Shown here piece by piece: positions 52,341 to 61,410 of a DNA stretch of 64,000 nt. The notes below the pieces were generated by a model. That model was not told the DNA's origin. It saw only the letters and a list, made by a program, of their open reading frames with translations, and did not search any database. Position 1 is the first letter of the stretch. Every line of letters begins with the position of its first letter. Location: positions 41,769-105,768 of the forward strand of contig JAHBWG010000021.1 in assembly GCA_019637095.1 (NCBI GenBank). Direction: 5' to 3'. This DNA is from Sandaracinaceae bacterium. Lineage in GTDB: Bacteria; Myxococcota_A; Polyangia; Polyangiales; Sandaracinaceae. A program made the position numbers and the translations under genes.

Positions 52341-53609
52341 TCAGCGCCGCCGGCGGCGCGGCAGCGGGTCGGTCTCGCGGTGACCGAGGAGCAGCCCGGC
52401 GAGGATCTGGCTCGGATCCTCGAGCCGATCGGTGTGCAGCTCGAGGTGCAGGTGCGCGGCCGACGTCTGCATCCCCGTGCGCCCCACCGTGCCGATCACC
52501 GCGCCCGCGGCGAGCTCGTCGCCGTAGCGCACGCGCACCTCGTCGAGGTGCATGTAGCAGCTGCGCACGTTCGGCAGATCGCCGGGCCGGCGATGGCGCA
52601 CGCACACGTAGCGCCCGCCCGCGGCGAGCGCGCTGCGCGGCACCGCCTCGAACTCCGCCATCGAGCGGAGCTGCTGGTGCTGCTGCGCGCCGGGCAGGTC
52701 CACGCCCGCGAACACCACCGTCCCTGGCGCGACGGCGAGCACCTCCTCGCCGGGCAGGCTCTCGACGTCGACGCCGCGGTGGTGCCTCGAGCCGTCCTCG
52801 CGCTCCGAGCCGAGGTAGCTCGTCACGACGCGCGGGCAGCCATGGAGCGGGCAAGTGAACGTGACGCCCTCCCACACGATCGGCCGCGCGGAGGGCGCCT
52901 CGCCGTAGAGCTCGAGCAGCCGCCGCCGCTCGGTGAGGATCTGGTCCTCGGGTCGATCGCTGCGCACGCGATCGCCCCACACGAAGTGCGACACGTAGTG
53001 GCGGTGCGCGACGTTCTCGAACGCCTCGTCGATGGCCTCGTGCTGATCGCGCCACATCCCGAGCAGCCCGGCGGCGAAGTAGATGTTCGCCTCGGGCACG
53101 CGCAGGCGCGGCTCGCCGAAGGGGAACCGATCGAGCGCGCGCTCGCGCTCGACCCAGCGCCCGCCCTCGCGCACGCGGTAGCTCAGGCGCCCGCGCCGCA
53201 CGTTCTCGGCGTACATGCGCGGGTCGATCAGCGTGAGCCCGACGCCCGAGCCGCGCTCTCCGTTCTCGGCGTCGTAGCGGCAGCGCCCCTCGCGGTAGAT
53301 CAGCGCGGCGAGCAGGAACGGATCGACCGTGAACGTCGCCGCGCTCTCGAGCACGTAGCGCGCGTAGCGCTCGCTGCGCTCCTGTGGCCCGCCGCCGCAG
53401 ATGCGCCGCAGCGCCTGCGCGAAGCGCGCGGGATCGACGCGCCGTGGAGAGGCGGGCTCGTCGGGCCAGTCCTCGACGAGCACGCGCGCCGTCGCGAGCC
53501 GGTTCGGCGGCGGGTGCGGTCGCCGCCGCGCGTGCCACGGTGGGCGGCCGTTGCCCATCGCCAAGAACGACAGGGCGAGCAGGGCCACCAGCGCCACCCG
53601 CTTGCGCAT
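52341..53609 (-). CDS. Cell-wall enzyme: SLT-like domain fused to LytM/M23 domain
   Basis: A 422-residue secreted protein. After a signal anchor (VALVALLALSFLAMG), residues 80-200 resemble a lysozyme-like lytic transglycosylase: LLAALIYREGRC with E107 as candidate catalytic acid and GSGVGLTLIDPRMY as the Gly-Leu-x-Gln-like block. Residues 265-410 are an M23 endopeptidase: HHRGVDVES (His-x3-Asp zinc site) and AAHLHLELH (His-x-His). A transglycosylase and an endopeptidase on one chain would cut both glycan and peptide. The later of two ATGs was chosen because it starts the signal. Both zinc-site motifs are intact; the SLT half is less certain. Confidence 0.8.
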   Translation of the reverse strand: MRKRVALVALLALSFLAMGNGRPPWHARRRPHPPPNRLATARVLVEDWPDEPASPRRVDPARFAQALRRICGGGPQERSERYARYVLESAATFTVDPFLLAALIYREGRCRYDAENGERGSGVGLTLIDPRMYAENVRRGRLSYRVREGGRWVERERALDRFPFGEPRLRVPEANIYFAAGLLGMWRDQHEAIDEAFENVAHRHYVSHFVWGDRVRSDRPEDQILTERRRLLELYGEAPSARPIVWEGVTFTCPLHGCPRVVTSYLGSEREDGSRHHRGVDVESLPGEEVLAVAPGTVVFAGVDLPGAQQHQQLRSMAEFEAVPRSALAAGGRYVCVRHRRPGDLPNVRSCYMHLDEVRVRYGDELAAGAVIGTVGRTGMQTSAAHLHLELHTDRLEDPSQILAGLLLGHRETDPLPRRRRR

Positions 53610-53668
53610 GCGCCATCGTGCCCCCACCACCCTGGCCCCCGTCAAGGAACTGGAGTAATCAGCGCGCC

Positions 53669-55228
53669 ATGGCTCGCATCCGGACCGCCCTCCTCTCGGT
53701 CTCCGACAAGCGCGGCGTGCTCGAGCTCGCGCGCGCGCTCGTCGACGCCGGCGTCGAGATCCTCTCCACCGGCGGCACCGCGCGCTCGCTCCGCGGCGCC
53801 GGCCTCGCCGTCACCGACGTCTCCGAGTACACCGCCTCGCCCGAGGTGATGGACGGTCGCGTCAAGACGCTGCACCCGCGCGTCCACGGCGGCATCCTCA
53901 TGCGCGACACGATCGGCGATCGCACGCAGCTCACGGAGCTCGGCGGCAAGCCGATCGATCTGGTCGTGGTCAACCTGTACCCGTTCGAGGCGACGGTCGC
54001 GCGCGGCGCGCCGCACGACGAGGTCATCGAGAACATCGACATCGGCGGCCCGTCGATGATCCGCAGCGCCGCGAAGAACCACGCGCGCGTCACCGTGGTG
54101 GTCGACCCGGACGACTACCCGCGCGTGATCGCGTCGCTCGCGAGCGAGGAGGGCCCGAGCGCCGCGCTGCGCGCCGAGCTCGCCGCCACCGCCTTCTCGC
54201 ACACCGCCGCGTACGACGGCGCGATCGCGCGCTACCTGACGGGGCGCGGCGCGGACGGCGCGGCGCTCGCCTTCCCCGGCACCCTGCCGCTCCACTTCGA
54301 GAAGGTCTACGACCTGCGCTACGGCGAGAACCCGCACCAGCGCGGCGCCTTCTACGCGGAGCGCGGCGCGCCGGCCGGCTCGCTCGCGCGCGCCGTCTCG
54401 CTCGACCTCGGCAAGAAGGAGCTCAGCTTCAACAACCTCGTCGACGCCGAGGCGGCGCTCGACGCGGTGCGCGAGCTCGAGCCGCCCGCGGCCGTCATCG
54501 TGAAGCACACCAACCCGTGCGGCGTCGCCACCGGCGAGACGCTCGCGCAGGCGTACCGCGCCGCGCGCGAGGCCGACGCGCTCAGCGCGTTCGGCTCCAT
54601 CGTCGCCCTCAACCGCTCCGTCGACGCCGACACCGCCCTCGCGATCGGCGAGAGCTTCGTCGAGTGCGTCGTCGCGCCCGGGTTCGAGCCCGACGCGCTC
54701 GAGCTGTTGCGGCAGAAGAAGAACGTCCGCCTGCTGGCCACCGGCGAGTGGATGGCCGCGGACCACGCGGCGCTCGTGTACCGCCGCGTCGCCGGTGGCC
54801 TCGTCGTGCAGGACCGCGACGCGACCGGCCCCGGCGAGGTCGCGGCCGCTCGCGTCGTGACCCAGCGCGCGCCGAGCGCCGAGGAGCTCGCCGCGCTCGA
54901 CTTCGCGTGGCGCGTCGTCAAGCACGTGAAGTCGAACGCGATCGTGCTCGCGAAGCCCGGCCGCACCGTCGGCGTCGGCGCGGGTCAGATGTCGCGCGTC
55001 GTCAGCGTGGAGATCGCCGTGAAGAAGGCGGGCGCCGAGGCGCGCGGCGCCGTGCTCGCCTCGGACGCCTTCTTCCCGTTCCCCGACGGGCTCGAGGCGG
55101 CCGCCGCGGCGGGGATCACCGCGGTCGTCCAGCCGGGCGGCTCGGTCAAGGACGAGGACGTCGTGCGCGCCGCCGACGCCGCGGGCCTCGCGATGATCTT
55201 CACCGGCGTCCGCCACTTCCGGCATTGA
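53669..55228 (+). CDS. purH: Bifunctional AICAR transformylase / IMP cyclohydrolase
   Basis: A 519-residue enzyme for the last two steps of IMP synthesis. The N-terminal IMP cyclohydrolase (MGS-like) domain has LSVSDKRGVLELARAL, STGGTA and GRVKTLHPRVHGGIL. The C-terminal transformylase has LRYGENPHQRGAFY, ELSFNNLVDAEAAL, VIVKHTNPCGVA and the ending VVQPGGSVKDEDVV, AMIFTGVRHFRH. All signature residues are intact and the length is normal. The ATG is 59 bp from the divergent peptidase start. Two genes downstream is purD, so purine genes are loosely clustered here. Confidence 0.98.
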   Translation: MARIRTALLSVSDKRGVLELARALVDAGVEILSTGGTARSLRGAGLAVTDVSEYTASPEVMDGRVKTLHPRVHGGILMRDTIGDRTQLTELGGKPIDLVVVNLYPFEATVARGAPHDEVIENIDIGGPSMIRSAAKNHARVTVVVDPDDYPRVIASLASEEGPSAALRAELAATAFSHTAAYDGAIARYLTGRGADGAALAFPGTLPLHFEKVYDLRYGENPHQRGAFYAERGAPAGSLARAVSLDLGKKELSFNNLVDAEAALDAVRELEPPAAVIVKHTNPCGVATGETLAQAYRAAREADALSAFGSIVALNRSVDADTALAIGESFVECVVAPGFEPDALELLRQKKNVRLLATGEWMAADHAALVYRRVAGGLVVQDRDATGPGEVAAARVVTQRAPSAEELAALDFAWRVVKHVKSNAIVLAKPGRTVGVGAGQMSRVVSVEIAVKKAGAEARGAVLASDAFFPFPDGLEAAAAAGITAVVQPGGSVKDEDVVRAADAAGLAMIFTGVRHFRH

Positions 55229-55275
55229 GCTCGGACGTCTCGCGCGCTGGCACGCGAGCTGCGTTGCACGCGCGC

Positions 55276-55521
55276 ATGACCGAGGACTACATCCGCCAGA
55301 CCATCCTCCTGCGGCTCGGCACCATCGCGTTCGAGACCGCCGAAGCCGCCCTCGATCCGAGCGTCGATCTGTGCGCCCAGCTCGCGCTCGACGACGACGA
55401 CTTCTGGGCCTACGTGCAGGCGCTCGGCGACGAGCTCGGCGTCGACGTGCCCGAGCGCGACTACCCCGAGCTGCGCACCGTCGAGGGCGGCGTGCGCTAC
55501 TTCGCCCGCACGCTCGCCTGA
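55276..55521 (+). CDS. Acyl-carrier-like protein lacking the phosphopantetheine serine
   Basis: An 81-residue acidic four-helix protein. The C-terminal FWAYVQALGDELGVDVPERD and LRTVEGGVRYFA follow acyl carrier protein helices II to IV almost exactly. The place of the conserved Asp-Ser-Leu, however, reads LDDDDFWAYV, with Asp where the modified serine should be. It cannot carry the usual prosthetic group, so if folded it acts as a protein-binding unit or is a decaying gene. Its position between purH and purD has no obvious meaning. The ATG is 47 bp after the purH stop; no strong ribosome binding site is seen. Confidence 0.65.
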   Translation: MTEDYIRQTILLRLGTIAFETAEAALDPSVDLCAQLALDDDDFWAYVQALGDELGVDVPERDYPELRTVEGGVRYFARTLA

Positions 55522-55656
55522 GGCCGCGCGGTCCGGCGCAGCTCGTTCGCCGCGGCGCACATCCCCTGCGCGCAGGGTCGCCGCGTCGCCGCCGCGCGCG
55601 CGTCCCTCGTGTCGCGAGGCGGCGCGCGGTCGGGGTGTCGGCTATGGTCGCCGCCC

Positions 55657-56922
55657 ATGAAGGTGCTGGTCGTCGGAGGCGGCGCGCGCGAGCACGCGCT
55701 CGCCGGGAAGCTCGCCCGCTCGCCGCGGGTCACCGAGGTCCTCGTCGCGCCGGGCAACGCCGGCACCGCCGAGGTCGCGACGAACCTCCCGATCGCCGCG
55801 GGCGACCTCGACGCGCTCGTCCGCGCGGCGCGCGAGCACGCGGTCGGGCTCGTGGTCGTCGGGCCGGAGGCCCCGCTCGTCGCGGGCCTCGTCGACGCGC
55901 TCGAGGCGGCAGGCGTCCCCACCTTCGGTCCGTCCGCGAGCGCCGCGCGCCTCGAAGGCTCCAAGGGCTTCGCCAAGGACTTCATGGCCCGCCACGGCAT
56001 CCCGACCGCCGCGTACCGCGTCTTCGACGACGCCGCGCAGGCGGCGGCGTGGGTGCGCGAGCTCGACCGCCCGATGGTCGTGAAGGCCGACGGCCTCGCC
56101 GCCGGCAAGGGCGTCGTCGTCGCCGCGACCGTCGACGAGACGCTCGCCGCGCTCGACTCGATCCTGCTCGCGCGCGAGCACGGCGACGCGGGCGCGCGCG
56201 TCGTCGTCGAGGAGCGCCTCGAGGGCCCCGAGATCAGCTTCCACGTCGTCTGCGATGGCGTGCGCACGGTCCCGCTCGCCGCCGCGCAGGATCACAAGCG
56301 CCTCCGGGACGGCGATCGCGGCCCCAACACCGGCGGCATGGGCGCGTACTCCCCGCCGCCGATGGTCGACGCCGCGCTCGAGCGCGCGATCCTCGAGCGC
56401 GTCGTCGAGCCTACGCTGCGCGGCATGGCCGCCGAGGGCGCGCCCTTTCGCGGCGTGCTCTTCGTCGGCCTCATGCTCGTGGGAGGCGAGCCGCGCGTGC
56501 TCGAGTACAACGTCCGCTTCGGTGATCCCGAGACGAGCGTCCTGATGGCACGCCTCGACGGGGACATCTTGCCGCTGCTGCTCGGCGCCGCGCGCGGGGA
56601 TCTCGGGGGCGTCGAGGTGCGGTGGGGCGCGCCCGCCGCGCTGAGCGTCGTCGTCGCGTCGGAGGGCTACCCCGGGGCCTGCCCGGAGGGCCGCGCGATC
56701 GAGGGGCTCGCGCGCGCCGCGGCGCTCGACGGCGTCACCGTCTACCACGCGGGCACGCGCCGCGAGGGCGAGCGCGTGATCGCGAGCGGGGGGCGCGTGC
56801 TCTGCGTCACCGCGCGGGGCGAGAGCGTCCCGGACGCGGCCGCGCGCGCGTACGCCGCGGTGGACGCGATCACGCTCGAGGGCGCGCAGCACCGCCGCGA
56901 CATCGGCTGGCAGGCCCGGTAG
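55657..56922 (+). CDS. purD: Phosphoribosylamine-glycine ligase (GAR synthetase)
   Basis: A 421-residue ATP-grasp enzyme that joins glycine to phosphoribosylamine in purine synthesis. MKVLVVGGGAREHALAGKLA at the start, VVGPEAPLVAGLVDALEAAG, GSKGFAKDFMARHGIPTA, MVVKADGLAAGKGVVVA and NTGGMGAYSPPP are the standard blocks; RFGDPET near 290 binds metal. Length and motifs are normal. It ends 12 bp before the converging pentapeptide repeat gene. The gap to the ACP-like gene upstream (135 bp) has no visible feature. Confidence 0.98.
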   Translation: MKVLVVGGGAREHALAGKLARSPRVTEVLVAPGNAGTAEVATNLPIAAGDLDALVRAAREHAVGLVVVGPEAPLVAGLVDALEAAGVPTFGPSASAARLEGSKGFAKDFMARHGIPTAAYRVFDDAAQAAAWVRELDRPMVVKADGLAAGKGVVVAATVDETLAALDSILLAREHGDAGARVVVEERLEGPEISFHVVCDGVRTVPLAAAQDHKRLRDGDRGPNTGGMGAYSPPPMVDAALERAILERVVEPTLRGMAAEGAPFRGVLFVGLMLVGGEPRVLEYNVRFGDPETSVLMARLDGDILPLLLGAARGDLGGVEVRWGAPAALSVVVASEGYPGACPEGRAIEGLARAAALDGVTVYHAGTRREGERVIASGGRVLCVTARGESVPDAAARAYAAVDAITLEGAQHRRDIGWQAR

Positions 56923-56934
56923 CGTCCTCGCGGC

Positions 56935-58938
56935 TCACCCGCGCGGGGGGCGGTCGGGCACGTAGCCTTCGGCGAGCGCGCGCCTCGGATCGGTGCGCTC
57001 GACGTTCGTGAGGTTCGCGCCGCGGTAGTCCGCGCCGACGTCGAGCGCGCCGTGCATCGCCGCCGCTTCGAGGTCTGCGTCTCTCAAGCTCGCGCCCTCG
57101 AGGTGGGCCCGCTCGAGCAGCGCGTAGCGCAGATCCGCGTGCGCGAAGTTGGCCTCGCGCAGGTCCGCCTCGCGCAGCTGCGCGCGCGAGAGGTCGGCGA
57201 GCTCGAAGCGCGCGCGCACCGCGATCGCGCCGTCGAGCACCGCGCCGCTCAGCGTGGCGCCGCGCAGGTCGGCGCCGGCGAGCTTGGCGCCCGCGAAGTC
57301 CGCGAAGCGCGCGGAGACCTTGCGCAGGTGCGCGCCGGCGAGATCCGCGCGCGGGAACGCGACGCGCTCGAGGATCGCCTCGTCGAGCGCGATCCCGGCG
57401 AGCTTGGCGTCGGCGAAGTCGCTGTCGGTCAGGTCGGCGTGGCGGAGGTCGATCCCCGCGGCGTCGACCTCGCGCGCCGAGACCCCCTCCCAGCGGCTGC
57501 CGCGCAGGTCGGCGCCCTGGAGCGAGACGCCGTTCATGTCCACGCGCCGGAGGTGGGCGCCGCGCCAGCGGCTGCCGGCGAGCGTCGCGCGCCCGAGGTC
57601 GACGAACGAGAGCGAGGCGTCGGCGAGGGACGCGTCTCGCAGGTCGGCCCCGGTGAGCGGCGTGTCCGAGAGCGTCGCGCCGTCGAGGTGCGCGCCCGTG
57701 AGGACGGCCTCCTCGAGGTCGCAGTCGGTGAGGCGCGCGCGCTCGAGGTGCGCGCCGGCGAGCCGCGCGCCCTTGAGATCGCACCGCGACAGCGCGAGCC
57801 CCGACAGATCGCTGCCCGACAGCTCGACGCCCGCGAGCGCGAGCCCCTCGACGCCCTCGCGCGGCCAGAGGAGCCCGCGCAGGTCCGCGCCCGTCAGCTC
57901 GACGCGCGCGAGCCGCGCGCCGCGCAGGTCGGCCACGCGCCAGCTCGACTCGCGCGCGGAGAGACCCTCGAGCAGCGCGCCCTCGAAGCGCGCCTCCGCG
58001 AGCTGCGCGCGGCGCGCGTCGACTCCGCGCAGCGTCGCGCCCTCGAGCCGGGCGCCGCGCAGGTCCGCGTCCGCGAGCCGCGCGCCCTCGAGCATCGCGC
58101 CGCGCAGGTCCGCGCCCGCGAGCTTCGCGCCGCGCAGATCGGCGCCCGTCAGGTCCGCGCCGGCGAGCGTCGCGCCGGACAGGTCCGCGCCGCCCAGGCG
58201 CGCCTCGCGCAGGATCGCGCCGGAGAGGTCCAGGCCCGCGAGGCACGCGCCCGACAGATCGGCCTCGGCGAGCGTCGCCGGCTCGCCGCGCACGCCGCGC
58301 AGGTCGACGCCGACGAGGCGCGCGCGCGTGAGATCGGCGCCGGTCAGGTCGACCTCGACGAGCTGCGCGCGCTCGAGATCGGCGCCGACGAGCCGCGCGC
58401 GGCGGAGCTTGACCCGCGCGAGCCGCGCGCCCGAGAGCCGCGCGCCCTCGAGCGCGACGTCGTCGAGCACGCAGTGCTCGAGCACCGCGTCCTCGAAGCT
58501 GGCCGACGTCGCGACGGCGCCGTCGAGGGAGCACTTCTCGAGCTGCGCCATCGAGAGCGTCGCGCCCGAGAGGTCGGCGCCCTCGAGGCGCACGCGCTCG
58601 AAGCGCGCGCCGCCGAGGGAGGCGCCGGTCAGCCGCGCGCCGCGCGCGTCGGTGTGCTGCTCCTCCTCGGAGACGAAGCGCAGCACGCCCGCGTCGAAGG
58701 AGAGCGCGCTGAAGTCCGCCTCGCGCACGTCGCAGCCGCGGAAGGTCACGTCGACGAGCTGCGCCGCGACGAACGACGCGCCGACGCCGGTGCACCGCGT
58801 GAAGCGCACGCGCTCGAGGCGCTTGCCCGCGAGGGCGAGCCCGGTGAGCTCGACGCGCTCGACGATCACGTCGACGAGGTCGCCGTCCGCGATGTCCGCC
58901 GCGACGCGCTCGCGGGTGGTGTAGACGGTGCGGCTCAC
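56935..58938 (-). CDS. Long pentapeptide repeat protein
   Basis: A 667-residue protein made almost wholly of pentapeptide repeats from about residue 55 to 645, of the A(D/N)LxG type: GADLTGADLRGAKLAGADLR, LEGARLADADLRGARLEGAT. Such repeats form a right-handed square beta-helix, here of roughly 115-120 units, more than twenty turns and among the longer ones. Only the first 50 residues (RTVYTTRERVAADIADGD) and the last 20 are not repeats. The GTG start overlaps the stop of the DUF2169 gene by 4 bp (GTGA). Short pentapeptide proteins can mimic DNA and protect gyrase; this one, with a DUF2169 partner, more likely belongs to a type VI secretion accessory set. Confidence 0.85.
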   Translation of the reverse strand: MSRTVYTTRERVAADIADGDLVDVIVERVELTGLALAGKRLERVRFTRCTGVGASFVAAQLVDVTFRGCDVREADFSALSFDAGVLRFVSEEEQHTDARGARLTGASLGGARFERVRLEGADLSGATLSMAQLEKCSLDGAVATSASFEDAVLEHCVLDDVALEGARLSGARLARVKLRRARLVGADLERAQLVEVDLTGADLTRARLVGVDLRGVRGEPATLAEADLSGACLAGLDLSGAILREARLGGADLSGATLAGADLTGADLRGAKLAGADLRGAMLEGARLADADLRGARLEGATLRGVDARRAQLAEARFEGALLEGLSARESSWRVADLRGARLARVELTGADLRGLLWPREGVEGLALAGVELSGSDLSGLALSRCDLKGARLAGAHLERARLTDCDLEEAVLTGAHLDGATLSDTPLTGADLRDASLADASLSFVDLGRATLAGSRWRGAHLRRVDMNGVSLQGADLRGSRWEGVSAREVDAAGIDLRHADLTDSDFADAKLAGIALDEAILERVAFPRADLAGAHLRKVSARFADFAGAKLAGADLRGATLSGAVLDGAIAVRARFELADLSRAQLREADLREANFAHADLRYALLERAHLEGASLRDADLEAAAMHGALDVGADYRGANLTNVERTDPRRALAEGYVPDRPPRG

Positions 58939-61331
58939 CGGCCCTCCAGCTTCGTGCCCTCGAGGTTCGCGAGCTCGAGCCGCGCGTCCTCGGTCCGTGC
59001 GCGATAGAGCTCGGCGCGGAAGAGGTTCGCCCCGCGCAGGTCCGCGTGGTGGAGGTTGGCCTCCATGAAGCTCGCCTCGAGGAGGTTGGCTCGCCCGAGC
59101 TGCGCGCCGACGAGGACGGCGCGGTCGAACACCGCGCGCGGGGCCTGCACCGCGAGGAAGAGCGCCTGCACGCAGGAGGCGCCGGCGAAGTCGGCCTTGG
59201 CGAGGTCGGCGAACGAGAAGTTCGCGCGGTCGAGCCGCGAGCCGCCGAAGCGCGCGCCGTCGGCCTTCGCCCACTTGAAGTGCGCGTCGGAGAAGTCGCT
59301 CCCGTAGGCGCGCAGGAGGTGCAGGTTCGCGCCCTCGAGCTCGGCGCCGTGCGCCACGACGCCCGCGTCGAGCCACGCGTCGACGAGCGAGGCGTCGACG
59401 AAGCGCGCGCGCGTCAGCTCGCAGCCACCGAGCTCGGCGCCGTCGAGGTTCGCGCCGTCGAAGCACGCCTCGGTCAGGCGGCACCGGAGGATCTCCGCCC
59501 GCGCGGCCTGCGCCCCGCGGAGGTCTGCGCGCGCGAGCGAGGCGGCCTCGGCGTGCGCGTCCTCGAGCCGCGCGCCGCGGAACGAGACGCCCTCGCCGTG
59601 CACGCGGTCGAGGTTCGCGCCCGCGAGCGAGGCGCCGTCGAAGACGGCGCCGTCGAGCGCGCTGGCCTCGAGGCTCGCGCCGTCGAGGTTCGCGCCCGCG
59701 AAGCGGCAGCCGCGCAGATCGCAGCGCGCGAGGACGGCGCGCGCGAGGTCGCGCCCGCTGAAGTCGAGGCCCGACAGGTCCACCGCGGCGAAGATGGCGC
59801 CCGCGAAGCTCGCGCCCGCCGCGAGGTCGCGCTCGACGGCCTGTCGCCCGGTCAGCGGCGGCGGCTCGGGGGGCGGCTCGGCGCTCGGCGCCTCCGGCGG
59901 CGGCTCCTCCGGCGGCGGCTCGCGCGCGGCCTCGAGCGCGGCGACGAGCGACGGATCGCCCACCTCCCGCGCGGCCGCGATCGCCGCCTCGAGCGCCGCC
60001 GCCTCCTCGCGCGCGACCGCCGCGGGGTCGGGCGGCGGCGCGCTCACCCGCGGCAGCAGCGTCTCGATCACGTCCTCGGGGATTCCGTCCGCGCGCATGT
60101 CGGCGCGCAGCGCGTCGATCGGATCGACCGGCGCCTGCTCTGCGATCGCCGCCGCCTCCTCGCTCGCCGCCGCCTCGGCGTCCCACGCCGCGAGCTGCTC
60201 CGCGCTCGGCAGCGCCGTCACGACGGTGGCCTCGTCCGGCGGCGGGGGCGCGGGCTCGAACGCCGCCTCCTCGTCCGCCTCCTCGGCGAGCTTGCGATCG
60301 AACCACGCGCGGTACTCGCCGACGGTGCCGACGCGCTCGATCGGCTCGTGCACGAGGAACACGTGGCTCACGTCCTCGAGCGTCTCTCGCACCCCCTCGA
60401 CGTGCCCGCGCCAGACCGCGTGGACCTTCGCGTCGGTCGCGTCGATGGCGATCGTGTCGAGCACCATGGGCACGTGCGTGAGCGGCGAGCCGGGCGCTCC
60501 GCCCGTCGGGTGCAGGAACACGCGCGGCGCGATCCCCGGCAGGCGGCAGCGCACGCGCGGGTGCTCGGGGTGCAGGCCCTCGGCCTCGATCGGCTCGTCG
60601 CCGCGGAAGAAACCTCGGAGGCGCTGGTCCGGCGGCGCCGCCTGGAAGTGGCTCCACTGGAAGTCGGCCGGGAAGTACGGCCAGCGCGTCGCCATGTAGT
60701 CGCCGGTGTACGTCCCCGTGAGCGCCATGCGCGCGGGGTGCGCCCGCGGGATGGGGAACAGGCTCGCGACGCGCGGGCGATCGCTCGCGCTCGCGAGCGG
60801 GCTCGCGGCGTCCTCGAGGTTCGGCAGCCGCACGCGCCCCTCCGGGTCGTCCGGGTCGGGCGCGAGGCCCAGGCCCCACGGGTTGGCGGCGTGGCCCGCG
60901 CCGCCGAAGGCGCGGTCGAGCGAGAGCGGCACCGCCTCGAGCGGGCGCGGCGGCGTCGCGCCGGCGAGCATGCCCTTGTTCCACCAGCGGTCGCCGATGA
61001 TCGCGACGCGCTTGTGCTGCGCGCCGACGCGCACGTCGAGCACCGCGTGCGTGACGGTGCGCGCGGCCGAAGGGCGCCAGAGGCCGGTCACCCACCACTC
61101 ACCCTCGGGCTTCGCGATCGCGAGGTCGGAGTCCCAGCGCACCGAGCGCTCGACGTCGTCGTCCCAGAACGCGTCCCCGGTCACGAGCGTCTGTTCCGCC
61201 GAGAGCGGGCACGGGCCCGCGGCGACGAGATCGAACGTCGCCTTCACGACGACGACGAGCGTCTGGACCGGCGGGCGCACCGGGAAGGTGACCCAGGCGA
61301 TCGAGAGCGGGCTGTCCTTCACCACCTGCAC
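58935..61331 (-). CDS. DUF2169 domain protein with pentapeptide repeats
   Basis: A 798-residue protein. Residues 1-330 match DUF2169, which is encoded beside VgrG, PAAR and effectors of type VI secretion systems and is thought to help load effectors: LVVVVKATFDLV, GDRWWNKGM, LSLDRAFGG and ANPWGLGL blocks are seen. A long Pro/Glu/Ala-rich linker (about 340-500) follows. Residues 505-798 are pentapeptide repeats (FAGANLDGASLEASALDGAV), as in the next gene. Several GTG codons near the start (61331, 61325, 61322) are possible; none has a clear ribosome binding site. The overlap with the next gene shows an operon. DUF2169-pentapeptide fusions are known, but the pairing with a second, longer repeat protein is notable. 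Confidence 0.85.
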   Translation of the reverse strand: MQVVKDSPLSIAWVTFPVRPPVQTLVVVVKATFDLVAAGPCPLSAEQTLVTGDAFWDDDVERSVRWDSDLAIAKPEGEWWVTGLWRPSAARTVTHAVLDVRVGAQHKRVAIIGDRWWNKGMLAGATPPRPLEAVPLSLDRAFGGAGHAANPWGLGLAPDPDDPEGRVRLPNLEDAASPLASASDRPRVASLFPIPRAHPARMALTGTYTGDYMATRWPYFPADFQWSHFQAAPPDQRLRGFFRGDEPIEAEGLHPEHPRVRCRLPGIAPRVFLHPTGGAPGSPLTHVPMVLDTIAIDATDAKVHAVWRGHVEGVRETLEDVSHVFLVHEPIERVGTVGEYRAWFDRKLAEEADEEAAFEPAPPPPDEATVVTALPSAEQLAAWDAEAAASEEAAAIAEQAPVDPIDALRADMRADGIPEDVIETLLPRVSAPPPDPAAVAREEAAALEAAIAAAREVGDPSLVAALEAAREPPPEEPPPEAPSAEPPPEPPPLTGRQAVERDLAAGASFAGAIFAAVDLSGLDFSGRDLARAVLARCDLRGCRFAGANLDGASLEASALDGAVFDGASLAGANLDRVHGEGVSFRGARLEDAHAEAASLARADLRGAQAARAEILRCRLTEACFDGANLDGAELGGCELTRARFVDASLVDAWLDAGVVAHGAELEGANLHLLRAYGSDFSDAHFKWAKADGARFGGSRLDRANFSFADLAKADFAGASCVQALFLAVQAPRAVFDRAVLVGAQLGRANLLEASFMEANLHHADLRGANLFRAELYRARTEDARLELANLEGTKLEGR

Positions 61332-61410
61332 GAGAAGGCGCGCGACTATAGCGCGCCCGCCGTGGCGTGCGCGCGCCGTCTGCGGCATCCTCTCCTCGAC
61401 TGGAGGCGCC

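Noticed and set aside
56935..61098. A 1387-codon open frame on the minus strand joining the pentapeptide gene to upstream sequence
   Set aside because: Upstream of the GTG at 58938 it is Arg/Ala-rich and out of frame with the DUF2169 gene, which is well supported. Only the part after 58938 is real.
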